This document shows, piece by piece, positions 56,998 through 64,000 of a DNA stretch of 64,000 nt. The notes under the pieces were generated by a model. The model saw only the letters and a list, made by a program, of their open reading frames with translations. It did not search any database and was not told where the DNA came from. A program made the position numbers and the translations under genes. The first letter of the stretch is position 1. Each line of letters starts with the position of its first letter. The DNA lies in NCBI GenBank assembly GCA_963768945.1, contig CAVYJW010000006.1, forward strand, positions 868,001 through 932,000. The letters run 5' to 3'. Source of the DNA: RYN-230 sp963768945 (lineage in GTDB: Bacteria > Actinomycetota > Actinomycetes > Streptosporangiales > Streptosporangiaceae).

Positions 56998-58089
56998 TCA
57001 GACGTTGAAACGGAACTCGACGACGTCACCGTCGCGCATCACGTAATCCTTACCCTCGATGCGCACCTTGCCCACGGCGCGGGCCGCGGTGAGCGATCCG
57101 GCCGCCACGAGGTCGTCGAACGCCACCACTTCCGCCTTGATGAAGCCGCGCTGGAAGTCGGTGTGAATGACGCCTGCCGCCTCGGGGGCCGTCGCGCCGG
57201 CGCGGATCTCCCAGGCCCGGACCTCTTTGGGACCGGCGGTGAGGAATGTCATCAGGCCCAGGGAAGCGAACCCCGCGTGCGCGAGCCGGTTCAGGCCCGG
57301 CTCCCCCATCCCGAGTTCGGCCGCCATTTCCGCCGCCTCATCCTCGGGCAGCTCCGCCAGTTCCGCCTCGGTCTTCACGTCCAGGAAGATCACCTCTGCC
57401 GGGGCCACCTGAGCGGCCAGCTTGGCCCGCAGGTCCTCATCCGCGAGTTCGGCTTCATCCATGTTGAACACGTAAACGAAAGGCTTCGCGGTCAGCAGGT
57501 GGAGGTCGCGCAGGTCAGCCACGTCGATGCCGGCCGCGGCCGCCCCCGCGAACAGCGTCGTGCCGCCGTCCAGCATCTGCTGCGCGGCCGCCGCAGCATC
57601 GGCTGCCCGCTGGCGCTCCGGATTCTTGGCGAACTTCGCTTCCTTAACGAGGCGGGGTACTGCCTTCTCCAGGGTCTGCAGATCGGCCAGGATAAGTTCG
57701 GTGGCCACGGTGTCCACGTCGCGCGCGGGTGATACGTCGCCATCGACGTGGCTGACATCAGGGTCGCTGAACACCCTGACGACCTGGCAGATGGCGTCGG
57801 TTTCGCGGATGTGCGCGAGGAACTGATTGCCCAGGCCCTGGCCCTGTGACGCTCCGCGGACCAGCCCTGCGATGTCCACGAAGCGCGCGGTGGCGGGCAC
57901 GATCCGGGCCGAGTTGTAGAGGCCGGCGAGGACCGCCAGCCGGGGATCGGGGATGCCGACGATGCCCACGTTCGGCTCGATAGTCGCGAACGGGTAATTG
58001 GAGGCCAGCGCGTTGGCTCTGGTCAACGCGTTGAACAGGGTGGACTTGCCGACGTTGGGCAGGCCGACGATGCCGATCGAGAGACTCAC
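56998..58089 (-). CDS. ychF: Redox-regulated OBG-family ATPase
   Basis: YchF/OLA1, a universally conserved P-loop ATPase that binds ribosomes and takes part in stress responses. The 363-residue protein has VGLPNVGKSTLFNALT, the switch region GLVRGASQGQGLGNQFL, the NMDE variant of the NKxD motif that gives ATP preference, and a C-terminal TGS domain (IHTDFQRGFIKAEVV) ending in VEFRFNV. GTG 58089 gives the standard length; the longer frame to 58218 is not supported. Divergent from rmuC. Confidence 0.97.
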   Translation of the reverse strand: MSLSIGIVGLPNVGKSTLFNALTRANALASNYPFATIEPNVGIVGIPDPRLAVLAGLYNSARIVPATARFVDIAGLVRGASQGQGLGNQFLAHIRETDAICQVVRVFSDPDVSHVDGDVSPARDVDTVATELILADLQTLEKAVPRLVKEAKFAKNPERQRAADAAAAAQQMLDGGTTLFAGAAAAGIDVADLRDLHLLTAKPFVYVFNMDEAELADEDLRAKLAAQVAPAEVIFLDVKTEAELAELPEDEAAEMAAELGMGEPGLNRLAHAGFASLGLMTFLTAGPKEVRAWEIRAGATAPEAAGVIHTDFQRGFIKAEVVAFDDLVAAGSLTAARAVGKVRIEGKDYVMRDGDVVEFRFNV

Positions 58090-58321
58090 CTGCGCGAGTC
58101 TAGAGCGGGTCACGGGGTGAACCCGCCGGGTCTGGAGGCTACGCGTGTTCGGTGGTATGCCCGACCCCAGCCGGGTCGGCGATTTTCCGCCGGGCGCGCT
58201 GAACGCGGTACGGCGCAAATGCGGAAAGCCAAATTTCGCGTGCGCGGCCAGGTTTCGCGTCCCGCCCGGTCGAGCGTGTCGGACAGGAAACTGTCAGTGG
58301 CCGCTGTCACCATGACGGTCC

Positions 58322-59830
58322 ATGGACGTCTTCTGGATGTTCGCCCTATTCGCGCTTGGCGCCGTGGTCGGCGCCGCAATCGGTTACCTGTACGCCCGTG
58401 GCCGCCTGGCCACCATGACCGCCGACCTCACCGGGCAGGCTCGCGCGGCCGAGGAGCGGGCGCGAGCCGCCCAGGACCGGGCGGCCATCCTGGACCGCGC
58501 CGCCCAGGAACGCGCCGCGCTGATCGACGGCCAGCTGGCCGAACGCTTCCAGGCCATGTCGGCCCAGGCGCTCGACCGCAGTGCCGCCATGTTCCTGGAG
58601 ATCGCCGAGGGCAGGCTCAGCGCGGCCAACGCCAAGGCCGCCGGCGAACTGGAGACGCGCCGGGCCGCGGTCGAGCACCTGGTTCAGCCTCTGCGGGACA
58701 CGCTGGCCAAGGTGGAAGCCCAGCTCCGGGAGACCGAGGAAGCGCGGCACCTGTCCCACGCGGCCCTGACCGAGCAGATGAAGATCACCCGGCAGAGTTC
58801 CGACGATTTGCGGGCCCAGACCCGGGCCCTCGTGACGGCCCTGCGGCGGCCGGAAGCCCGTGGCCGGTGGGGCGAGATGCAGCTGCGCCGGGTGGTGGAA
58901 CTGGCCGGGATGGCCCCGCGATGCGACTTCGACGAGCAGGTCAGCGTCCAGTCCGCCGAGGGCACGTTCCGGCCTGACATGGTGGTGCGGCTGGCAGGCG
59001 GGAAGAACATCGTGGTCGACTCGAAGGTCTCGCTCGCCGCCTACCTGGAGGCGGCGGAGACCCCGGACGACGCGGTCCGCGCGGCCCGGCTGGATGCCCA
59101 CGCCAGGCACGTGCGTGAGCACGTAGACCGGCTCGCGGCCAAGTCGTACTGGGCCACGCTCAGCCCGGCGCCCGAGTTTGTCGTGCTTTTCATCCCCGGC
59201 GAGGCGTTCCTGGCCCCGGCGCTGGAGCACGATCCGGCGCTGCTGGAGCACGCGATGGCGCGCAAGGTGCACATTGCCACGCCCACCACGCTGGTCACGA
59301 TGCTGCGCACCGCCCAGTACGCGTGGCAACAGGACGCGCTGGCGGACAACGCGCGGGCTGCCTTCGACCTGGGACGAGAGCTCTATGAGCGGATATCTGG
59401 CCTGGGGCGGCACATGGACCGCCTCGGCCGCGCGCTCACCTCGGCGGTCACCACCTATAACCAGACCGTTGGCTCGCTGGAGAGCCGGGTCCTGGTTAGC
59501 GCGCGCAAGCTGAACCAGCTCGGCGTGGTGGAGGGCGACCTGGAGACTCCCGTCTTCATCGAGGAGGCCACCAGGGCCCTGGCCGCCCCGGAACTGGCCG
59601 CCCCGGAGTTGCCCGTGCCCGAGTTGCCCGTGCCGGAACTCGCCGCCCCGGAGTTCCCCGTGCCCGAGTTGCCCGTGCCCCTACAGCCGGATGCCCCGGA
59701 ACTCGCCGTCTCCCCGCAACCGGATCCCCGCGAGACTGGCCGGCTCAGCCCGGAACGCCCGGAACTATCCAGCCCCGATGGATCACCGGGGGCCGTGATG
59801 GCGATACCAGGCAGCAATGGCGCGAGCTAA
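58322..59830 (+). CDS. rmuC: DNA recombination protein RmuC
   Basis: RmuC-family protein with a nuclease-like fold that limits DNA rearrangements. The 502-residue protein has an N-terminal membrane anchor (residues 1-26), a coiled coil (about 30-150) and the RmuC domain at about 170-400: RGRWGEMQLRRVVELAGM, NIVVDSKVSLAAYLEA, FVVLFIPGEAFLAPAL and ATPTTLVTMLRTAQYAW. The last ~85 residues are a Pro/Glu/Leu tail with repeats of (A/V)PEL(A/P), absent from typical RmuC. ATG 58322 has a weak ribosome site. Confidence 0.95.
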   Translation: MDVFWMFALFALGAVVGAAIGYLYARGRLATMTADLTGQARAAEERARAAQDRAAILDRAAQERAALIDGQLAERFQAMSAQALDRSAAMFLEIAEGRLSAANAKAAGELETRRAAVEHLVQPLRDTLAKVEAQLRETEEARHLSHAALTEQMKITRQSSDDLRAQTRALVTALRRPEARGRWGEMQLRRVVELAGMAPRCDFDEQVSVQSAEGTFRPDMVVRLAGGKNIVVDSKVSLAAYLEAAETPDDAVRAARLDAHARHVREHVDRLAAKSYWATLSPAPEFVVLFIPGEAFLAPALEHDPALLEHAMARKVHIATPTTLVTMLRTAQYAWQQDALADNARAAFDLGRELYERISGLGRHMDRLGRALTSAVTTYNQTVGSLESRVLVSARKLNQLGVVEGDLETPVFIEEATRALAAPELAAPELPVPELPVPELAAPEFPVPELPVPLQPDAPELAVSPQPDPRETGRLSPERPELSSPDGSPGAVMAIPGSNGAS

Positions 59831-60022
59831 GCCCGGGCCGCCCAGGCTGCGCCTGCTGGCCCGGTCCGGTCACCTCGAGTACGACCGAGTGCTGTTTCAG
59901 CGACGCTATCTTCGCCATCGCGCAGCCTCCGGGCGTGTCGATGAAACGGATCGGGCGCACGGCCGGGGTAGCGTGGCCAGCACGCCGTCATCGGCACGGC
60001 AGCGCCGGGGAGGGAGCACAGG

Positions 60023-60814
60023 GTGTCCCAGCCACGGCCCGATGCGTCCTGGCCCCAGGGCCGGCCGGAACTAGGCCGCTCCGGCTCCTCCCCGGGTACC
60101 GCGAACCCTTGGTCCCCGGAGCGGATCGATGTGGCCGTCGCCGGGCGTGCCTGGAACGTGGCCGATCCGCACTCCGACCCCACGCAGAGCAAGGAATGGC
60201 CGCCCGACGCCGCGGAGGGCGGCGCGGCTCCGGAAAACGGCCCGGCCGCGGAGCGGGGCACGGGTGGCGACCGGAGCACCGACGCCGACCGGACCACCGA
60301 TGCCGCGCAACGCCCGGCCGCAGAGCGCGGCGCGCTCGCGCTGACCGGCCGCGGCGCGGTCGCGGGCATGCTCGTGCTGTTCTTCTTCACCCTGCTGGTG
60401 GCGAGCTGGCTCGAGTGGGGCTGGCTCGCGGGCGCGAGCTTCGTGATCGGCAGCGGGGCCGCGGCCCGGTATACCAGACGGCGTGATCTGCTGGTGATCG
60501 CGGTCAGCCCGCCGCTGCTCTTCTTCTGCGCGCTCATCTGTGTCAAGGCCCTCACCGCGAACGGCAGCACGATCATCTCGACGGTGGAGGGAACCACGCT
60601 GACCCTGGCGAATGTCGCGCCGTGGCTGTTCGCGGGGGTGATCCTGTACCTGATCATCGCCTGGGTGCGCGGCCTGCCTCAGTGCGTCACTGACCTGCGC
60701 CGCGACCTGCGGCCCGATCTGCAGCAGCCGCGATCAGGGAACTCGGGGGCCACAGGCGCCCAGGCCACAGGCAGCCGGGCCGCGTACCGGCCCGGCCCGC
60801 GACACTACCGCTGA
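60023..60814 (+). CDS. DUF6542 membrane protein
   Basis: A 263-residue actinobacterial protein with a long disordered, Pro/Ala/Glu-rich N-terminus (about 1-105) and four membrane helices (for example AVAGMLVLFFFTLLVASWL and LLVIAVSPPLLFFCALICV), then a basic C-terminus. It matches the DUF6542 family located between ychF and ispH (Rv1111c position). GTG 60023 follows GGAGGGAG by six bases. Function unknown. Confidence 0.85.
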   Translation: MSQPRPDASWPQGRPELGRSGSSPGTANPWSPERIDVAVAGRAWNVADPHSDPTQSKEWPPDAAEGGAAPENGPAAERGTGGDRSTDADRTTDAAQRPAAERGALALTGRGAVAGMLVLFFFTLLVASWLEWGWLAGASFVIGSGAAARYTRRRDLLVIAVSPPLLFFCALICVKALTANGSTIISTVEGTTLTLANVAPWLFAGVILYLIIAWVRGLPQCVTDLRRDLRPDLQQPRSGNSGATGAQATGSRAAYRPGPRHYR

Positions 60815-60835
60815 CGTCAGCGGGCCCGGCGGACG

Positions 60836-61789
60836 TTAGCGCGGGGCGGTACGGCGTAGTTCTGGAGGCGGCGCGAACACGAGCCGCTCTTCAACCGCCT
60901 CGACCTCCTCGACGGCGCCGAAACCTTGTTCCGCCAGGTACTGCAGCACGCCGGTCACCAGCTCCTCCGGAACAGAGGCGCCGCTGGTCAGACCCACCGT
61001 GCGCACCCCGTCCAGCCAGGCCGGGTCAATCGCGGTGGCGTCCTCGACCAGGTAGGCTGCCCTGGCCCCACCGTCCAAGGCCACCTCGACCAGGCGCACC
61101 GAGTTTGACGAGTTCGCCGACCCCACGACGATCAGCAGGTCGGCGTCGTTAGCGATCTTCTTCACCGCGGACTGACGGTTCTGGGTGGCGTAGCAGATGT
61201 CGTCACTGGGCGGGTCGGCCAGCTTCGGGAAGCGCTCACGCAGCGTCGCCACGGTCTGGAGCGTCTCATCCACGGACAGGGTGGTCTGCGACAGCCAGGC
61301 CACCCTGGCTGGGTCGCGCACCTGGACGTCCGCGCCGCCTTCCGGCCCGTCCACCAGGTGGATGCGGCCCGGTGCCTCCCCGGTCGTGCCGACCACTTCC
61401 TCGTGGTTCTCGTGGCCGATGAGAAGGATGTCGTAATCCTGGGCGGCGAACCGCTTGGCCTCGTTATGCACCTTGGTGACCAGCGGGCAGGTGGCGTCGA
61501 TCGTCCGCAGGCCGCGACGCTTCGCTTCCTCGCGCACCTCCGGTGATATCCCGTGGGCGGAGAAGACCACCACCGCGCCCTCGGGCACGTCATCGGCCTC
61601 GTCCACGAAGATCGCGCCGCGGGTCTCCAGCTCATGGACCACGTGGGTGTTATGCACGATTTGCTTACGCACGTAAACCGGGGCACCGAAACGCTCGAGG
61701 GCCGTCTCGACGGCCTGAACCGCCCGGTCAACCCCCGCGCAATAACCGCGGGGCTTAGCGAGCAGGACGCGTCGAGTGGTCGCGGGCAT
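60836..61789 (-). CDS. ispH: 4-hydroxy-3-methylbut-2-enyl diphosphate reductase
   Basis: Last enzyme of the methylerythritol phosphate isoprenoid pathway, an Fe-S reductase giving IPP and DMAPP. The 317-residue protein has its three cluster cysteines in KPRGYCAGVDRA, IDATCPLVTKVH and SDDICYATQNRQ, plus the substrate-binding HNTHVVHEL, GHENHEEVVGT and GSANSSNSVRL. Full length. It faces DUF6542 and is divergent from the lipid-droplet-type gene, as in Rv1110. Confidence 0.97.
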   Translation of the reverse strand: MPATTRRVLLAKPRGYCAGVDRAVQAVETALERFGAPVYVRKQIVHNTHVVHELETRGAIFVDEADDVPEGAVVVFSAHGISPEVREEAKRRGLRTIDATCPLVTKVHNEAKRFAAQDYDILLIGHENHEEVVGTTGEAPGRIHLVDGPEGGADVQVRDPARVAWLSQTTLSVDETLQTVATLRERFPKLADPPSDDICYATQNRQSAVKKIANDADLLIVVGSANSSNSVRLVEVALDGGARAAYLVEDATAIDPAWLDGVRTVGLTSGASVPEELVTGVLQYLAEQGFGAVEEVEAVEERLVFAPPPELRRTAPR

Positions 61790-61907
61790 GTCCCCTATGG
61801 TAGTTGAGCCCGGCGTGCCCGATGCCAGCGCGGCACCCAGGGACTGGACCGGCCCGCCAACCTCACGGATCGCCGCCGCGGAAGCACCAATTGCCCGGCA
61901 GCAGCCC

Positions 61908-61937
61908 GTGACAGTGTCATGCTCGATCTGATACGAC
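61908..61937 (+). promoter_or_regulatory. Candidate promoter for the lipid-droplet protein / xseA operon
   Basis: GTGACA (61908-61913) and TACGAC (61932-61937) with an 18-base spacer, within the ispH divergent gap. The -35 overlaps a small palindrome TGACAGTGTCA, which might be an operator. Confidence 0.3.
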
Positions 61938-62059
61938 TGTGCCTGTCACAGACCCACGCTGCGCCGCCGGGGTCGGCAGGCCCGGCAGGCAGGCGCCGTG
62001 GGGCGCGCGGGCCCCCGGAGCCGCATCACGCCGGGACATACCTGAGGAGAACGATCGAG

Positions 62060-62911
62060 ATGCCTTTGCCGCAGGTCAATGACCGCCTCAAGGAAATCCC
62101 CGCGCAAGCGCTGCGCACGGTGTTCGCCACCATCGGCCAGTTCCTGCTGGGCGCGGACCGTTTCCGCGCGCGGACCGGCGAGCAACCCGCGGGCAGCGGC
62201 GAGGCGACATCCTCCCCGGCATCAGAGCAGGCCCCGGCCCCGGCACCCGCGCCGAAGCCCGCCGCGTCGCGCAGAGCCCCGGCGAAGCCCCCCGCATCAC
62301 GCAGAGCCCCGGCGAAGCCCGCCGCCTCGCGCAGAGCCCCGGCCCGGGACGCCGAGAGCACCCGGTGGCGTTCGCTGGACAAGACGGGGAACGTCAGGCT
62401 GCTCGACGGAGACGAGGGGCAGGACGAGGGGGCAGCGCCGATCCCCGCTGCGTCGAGCCTCTCCGAGCCCGCCATCGCCGAGCCATCCGTTCCCGAGCCA
62501 GTTGCCGACGCGACCCGTGAGCCGGTTCCGGGACCTGCCGGGTACACGCCTACCGAGCCAGTTCCAGCCGTGACCACCCCGGCCGAGGCTCCAGATGACC
62601 CGGCCCCGGCTGTGCCGGACCCCGCCGACCTCGCCCCCGTGCCGGACCCCGCCGACCTCGCCCCCGCGGTGCCCGCTCCGCCCCACGTGGCCTCCGCTGA
62701 GCCCGCCGCACCTGCCGCCGCGGCGACGGCTGGGGAGGCCCTGCCCGTCCCCAACTACGACCAGCTCTCGCTGGCGTCGCTGCGGGCTCGGTTGCGGGTG
62801 CTGGACGCGGCCCAGGTCCAGGCGTTGCTCGACTACGAGAAGGCCCACGAGGGCCCGGCCATGATCACCATGTTCGACCGCCGTCTCACCAAGCTCACCG
62901 AAGGCAGCTGA
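62060..62911 (+). CDS. Lipid droplet-associated-type protein (Rv1109c position)
   Basis: A 283-residue protein with a conserved N-terminal helix-rich block (LPQVNDRLKEIPAQALRTVF), a long disordered Pro/Ala linker with three 30-bp repeats and PDPADLAP repeats, and a conserved C-terminal domain (YDQLSLASLRARLRVLDAAQ; LLDYEKAHEGPAMITMF). The ends match actinobacterial proteins upstream of xseA that are annotated as lipid droplet-associated. ATG 62060 is chosen because homologues begin there (GAGGAG ten bases upstream). The link to lipid droplets is by family only. Confidence 0.78.
   Translation: MPLPQVNDRLKEIPAQALRTVFATIGQFLLGADRFRARTGEQPAGSGEATSSPASEQAPAPAPAPKPAASRRAPAKPPASRRAPAKPAASRRAPARDAESTRWRSLDKTGNVRLLDGDEGQDEGAAPIPAASSLSEPAIAEPSVPEPVADATREPVPGPAGYTPTEPVPAVTTPAEAPDDPAPAVPDPADLAPVPDPADLAPAVPAPPHVASAEPAAPAAAATAGEALPVPNYDQLSLASLRARLRVLDAAQVQALLDYEKAHEGPAMITMFDRRLTKLTEGS
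62251..62340 (+). repeat. 30-bp tandem repeat x3 in the lipid-droplet-type gene
   Basis: Three 30-bp units (62251, 62281, 62311) ending GCAGAGCCCC encode KPxASRRAPA decapeptides in the disordered linker. Confidence 0.92.
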
Positions 62912-62960
62912 GCTAGCCAGCACCCGGCCGCCACCAGCCGGACCGCCGCAGCTACCCGCC

Positions 62961-64000
62961 ATGGCGCTCGACACCTCACCCGAAGCACCAGTCCCGGTGC
63001 GCACCATCCTCAGGCTGACCAGCGAGTGGATCGGCCGCCTCGGCCGGGTCTGGGTCGAAGGGCAGATCGCCGAGCTCACCCGGCGCGGGAACACGGTGTT
63101 CCTGACCCTGCGCGACCCGGTCGCAGCCGTATCCGTGCGGGTGATCTGCCCGCGCACGGTGCTGGACGCCACCGACCCGGCACCCGGTGAGGGAGCCCGG
63201 GTGCTGGTCTGGGCGAAACCCGACTTCAACGCCAACCGGGGCTCTTTCGCCCTTTCCGCCACCGAAATCCGGGCCGTCGGCATCGGCGAACTGCTCGCTC
63301 GGCTGGAACGGCTCCGCCGGGCCCTGGCCACCGAAGGGCTGTTCGCGGCCGAGCGCAAGCGCCCGCTCCCATTTCTCCCCGGGAAGATCGGCCTGATCTG
63401 CGGACGTGACTCAGCCGCGGAAAAGGATGTCCTGCGCAATTCCGCCCATCGGTGGCCCGCGGTCCAATTCCGGGTCGAGCCGGTAGCCGTGCAGGGACAG
63501 TACGCGGTAGGCGAGATCGTGGACGCGCTGCACCGGCTGGACGCCGACCCGTCGGTGGACGTGATCGTCATCGCCAGGGGCGGGGGCTCCATCGAGGACT
63601 TGCTGCCGTTCTCCGACGAGACGCTGCTCCGGGCCGTGGCGGCGGCGAAGTCGCCGGTGGTCAGCGCGATCGGGCACGAGCAGGACACTCCCCTGCTCGA
63701 CCTGGTCGCGGACGTCCGCGCGTCCACGCCCACCGACGCTGCGCGCCGCATCGTGCCAGATGTGAGCGAGCAGTTCGCCCTCATCGGCCAGCTGCGCGGC
63801 CGGGCCCGGCGCTTCCTCACCGGCCGGATGGAACGCGAGACCGCGTGGCTGGCCGACATGCGGTCCAGGCCTGCACTCGCCTCGCCGGTCCGTGAGATCG
63901 AACGGCGCCAGGAAATGATCACCGGGCTCACCGAACGGGCCCGGCGGCGGCTGTCCGCCACGCTGGACCGCGCCGGGGACGACGTGTCCCACGTGCGGGC
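62961..64000 (+). CDS. xseA: Exodeoxyribonuclease VII large subunit (3' end beyond window)
   Basis: Large subunit of the single-strand-specific nuclease of mismatch and repair pathways. 346 codons are visible from ATG 62961. The N-terminal OB-fold reads VWVEGQIAELTRRGNTVFLT and is followed by the catalytic region: KIGLICGRDSAAEKDVL, VIARGGGSIEDLLPFSDE and VSAIGHEQDTPLLDLVADVR with AST-PTDAA. The remaining coiled-coil part and xseB should lie to the right. It follows the lipid-droplet-type gene by about 50 bases. Confidence 0.96.
   Translation, partial: MALDTSPEAPVPVRTILRLTSEWIGRLGRVWVEGQIAELTRRGNTVFLTLRDPVAAVSVRVICPRTVLDATDPAPGEGARVLVWAKPDFNANRGSFALSATEIRAVGIGELLARLERLRRALATEGLFAAERKRPLPFLPGKIGLICGRDSAAEKDVLRNSAHRWPAVQFRVEPVAVQGQYAVGEIVDALHRLDADPSVDVIVIARGGGSIEDLLPFSDETLLRAVAAAKSPVVSAIGHEQDTPLLDLVADVRASTPTDAARRIVPDVSEQFALIGQLRGRARRFLTGRMERETAWLADMRSRPALASPVREIERRQEMITGLTERARRRLSATLDRAGDDVSHVR

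Overview
The window is very GC-rich DNA with strong third-position G/C, frequent GTG starts and ATGA/GTGA gene overlaps. Two WhiB-type Fe-S regulators, a complete F420 cofactor pathway, a mycoredoxin and an ANTAR protein place it in a high-GC actinomycete. Several blocks keep the gene order I recall from Mycobacterium tuberculosis and Streptomyces, so most of it looks like chromosomal core. I cannot assign a genus from sequence alone. I see no rRNA, tRNA, CRISPR array, integrase or transposase.

Layout. (1) 1-16 kb: DUF5719 protein and a giant membrane glycosyltransferase, whiB, then F420 genes fbiA-fbiB facing fbiC, an AlkA-type DNA glycosylase, a sugar-nucleotide pyrophosphorylase and a GT4 glycosyltransferase. 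(2) 16-31 kb: a block resembling Rv3193c-Rv3198c: UPF0182 membrane protein, PDZ/Lon-type protease, moaE, an SDR protein (frameshifted), DUF2342 metalloprotease, a ThiF-like protein, ABC1 kinase, whiB7 with a long leader, tesB, a UvrD2-like helicase, mycoredoxin, and an ANTAR protein. (3) 32-44 kb: a cell-envelope glycan block with four polytopic GT-C-like proteins (two are near-duplicates), a GT87 mannosyltransferase-like protein, a polyprenyl-phosphate sugar synthase-like GT2 and UDP-glucose dehydrogenase. (4) 44-56 kb: one minus-strand operon for a Gram-positive type IV secretion-like apparatus: TcpC-like, small TM protein, TcpE-like, ParA-like protein with a long repeat tail, VirB4 ATPase, VirB6-like channel (frameshifted), a small anchored protein and a transglycosylase/NlpC hydrolase. 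No relaxase, coupling protein or integrase is present. (5) 56.4-56.9 kb: hicB with a frameshifted hicA. (6) 57-64 kb: ychF, rmuC, DUF6542, ispH, a lipid-droplet-type protein and the start of xseA, matching Rv1112-Rv1108c order.

Recurring themes. Many otherwise conserved enzymes carry extra low-complexity segments built from in-frame tandem repeats of 9-30 bp. Four genes (UPF0182, SDR, VirB6-like, hicA) are interrupted by apparent one-base (in one case possibly four-base) indels, which may be real or assembly errors. Non-coding signals include a whiB7 promoter, upstream ORF and attenuator, a pair of related perfect hairpins flanking fbiC, a cluster of DnaA-box-like sites, and a conserved leader shared by two duplicated envelope genes.
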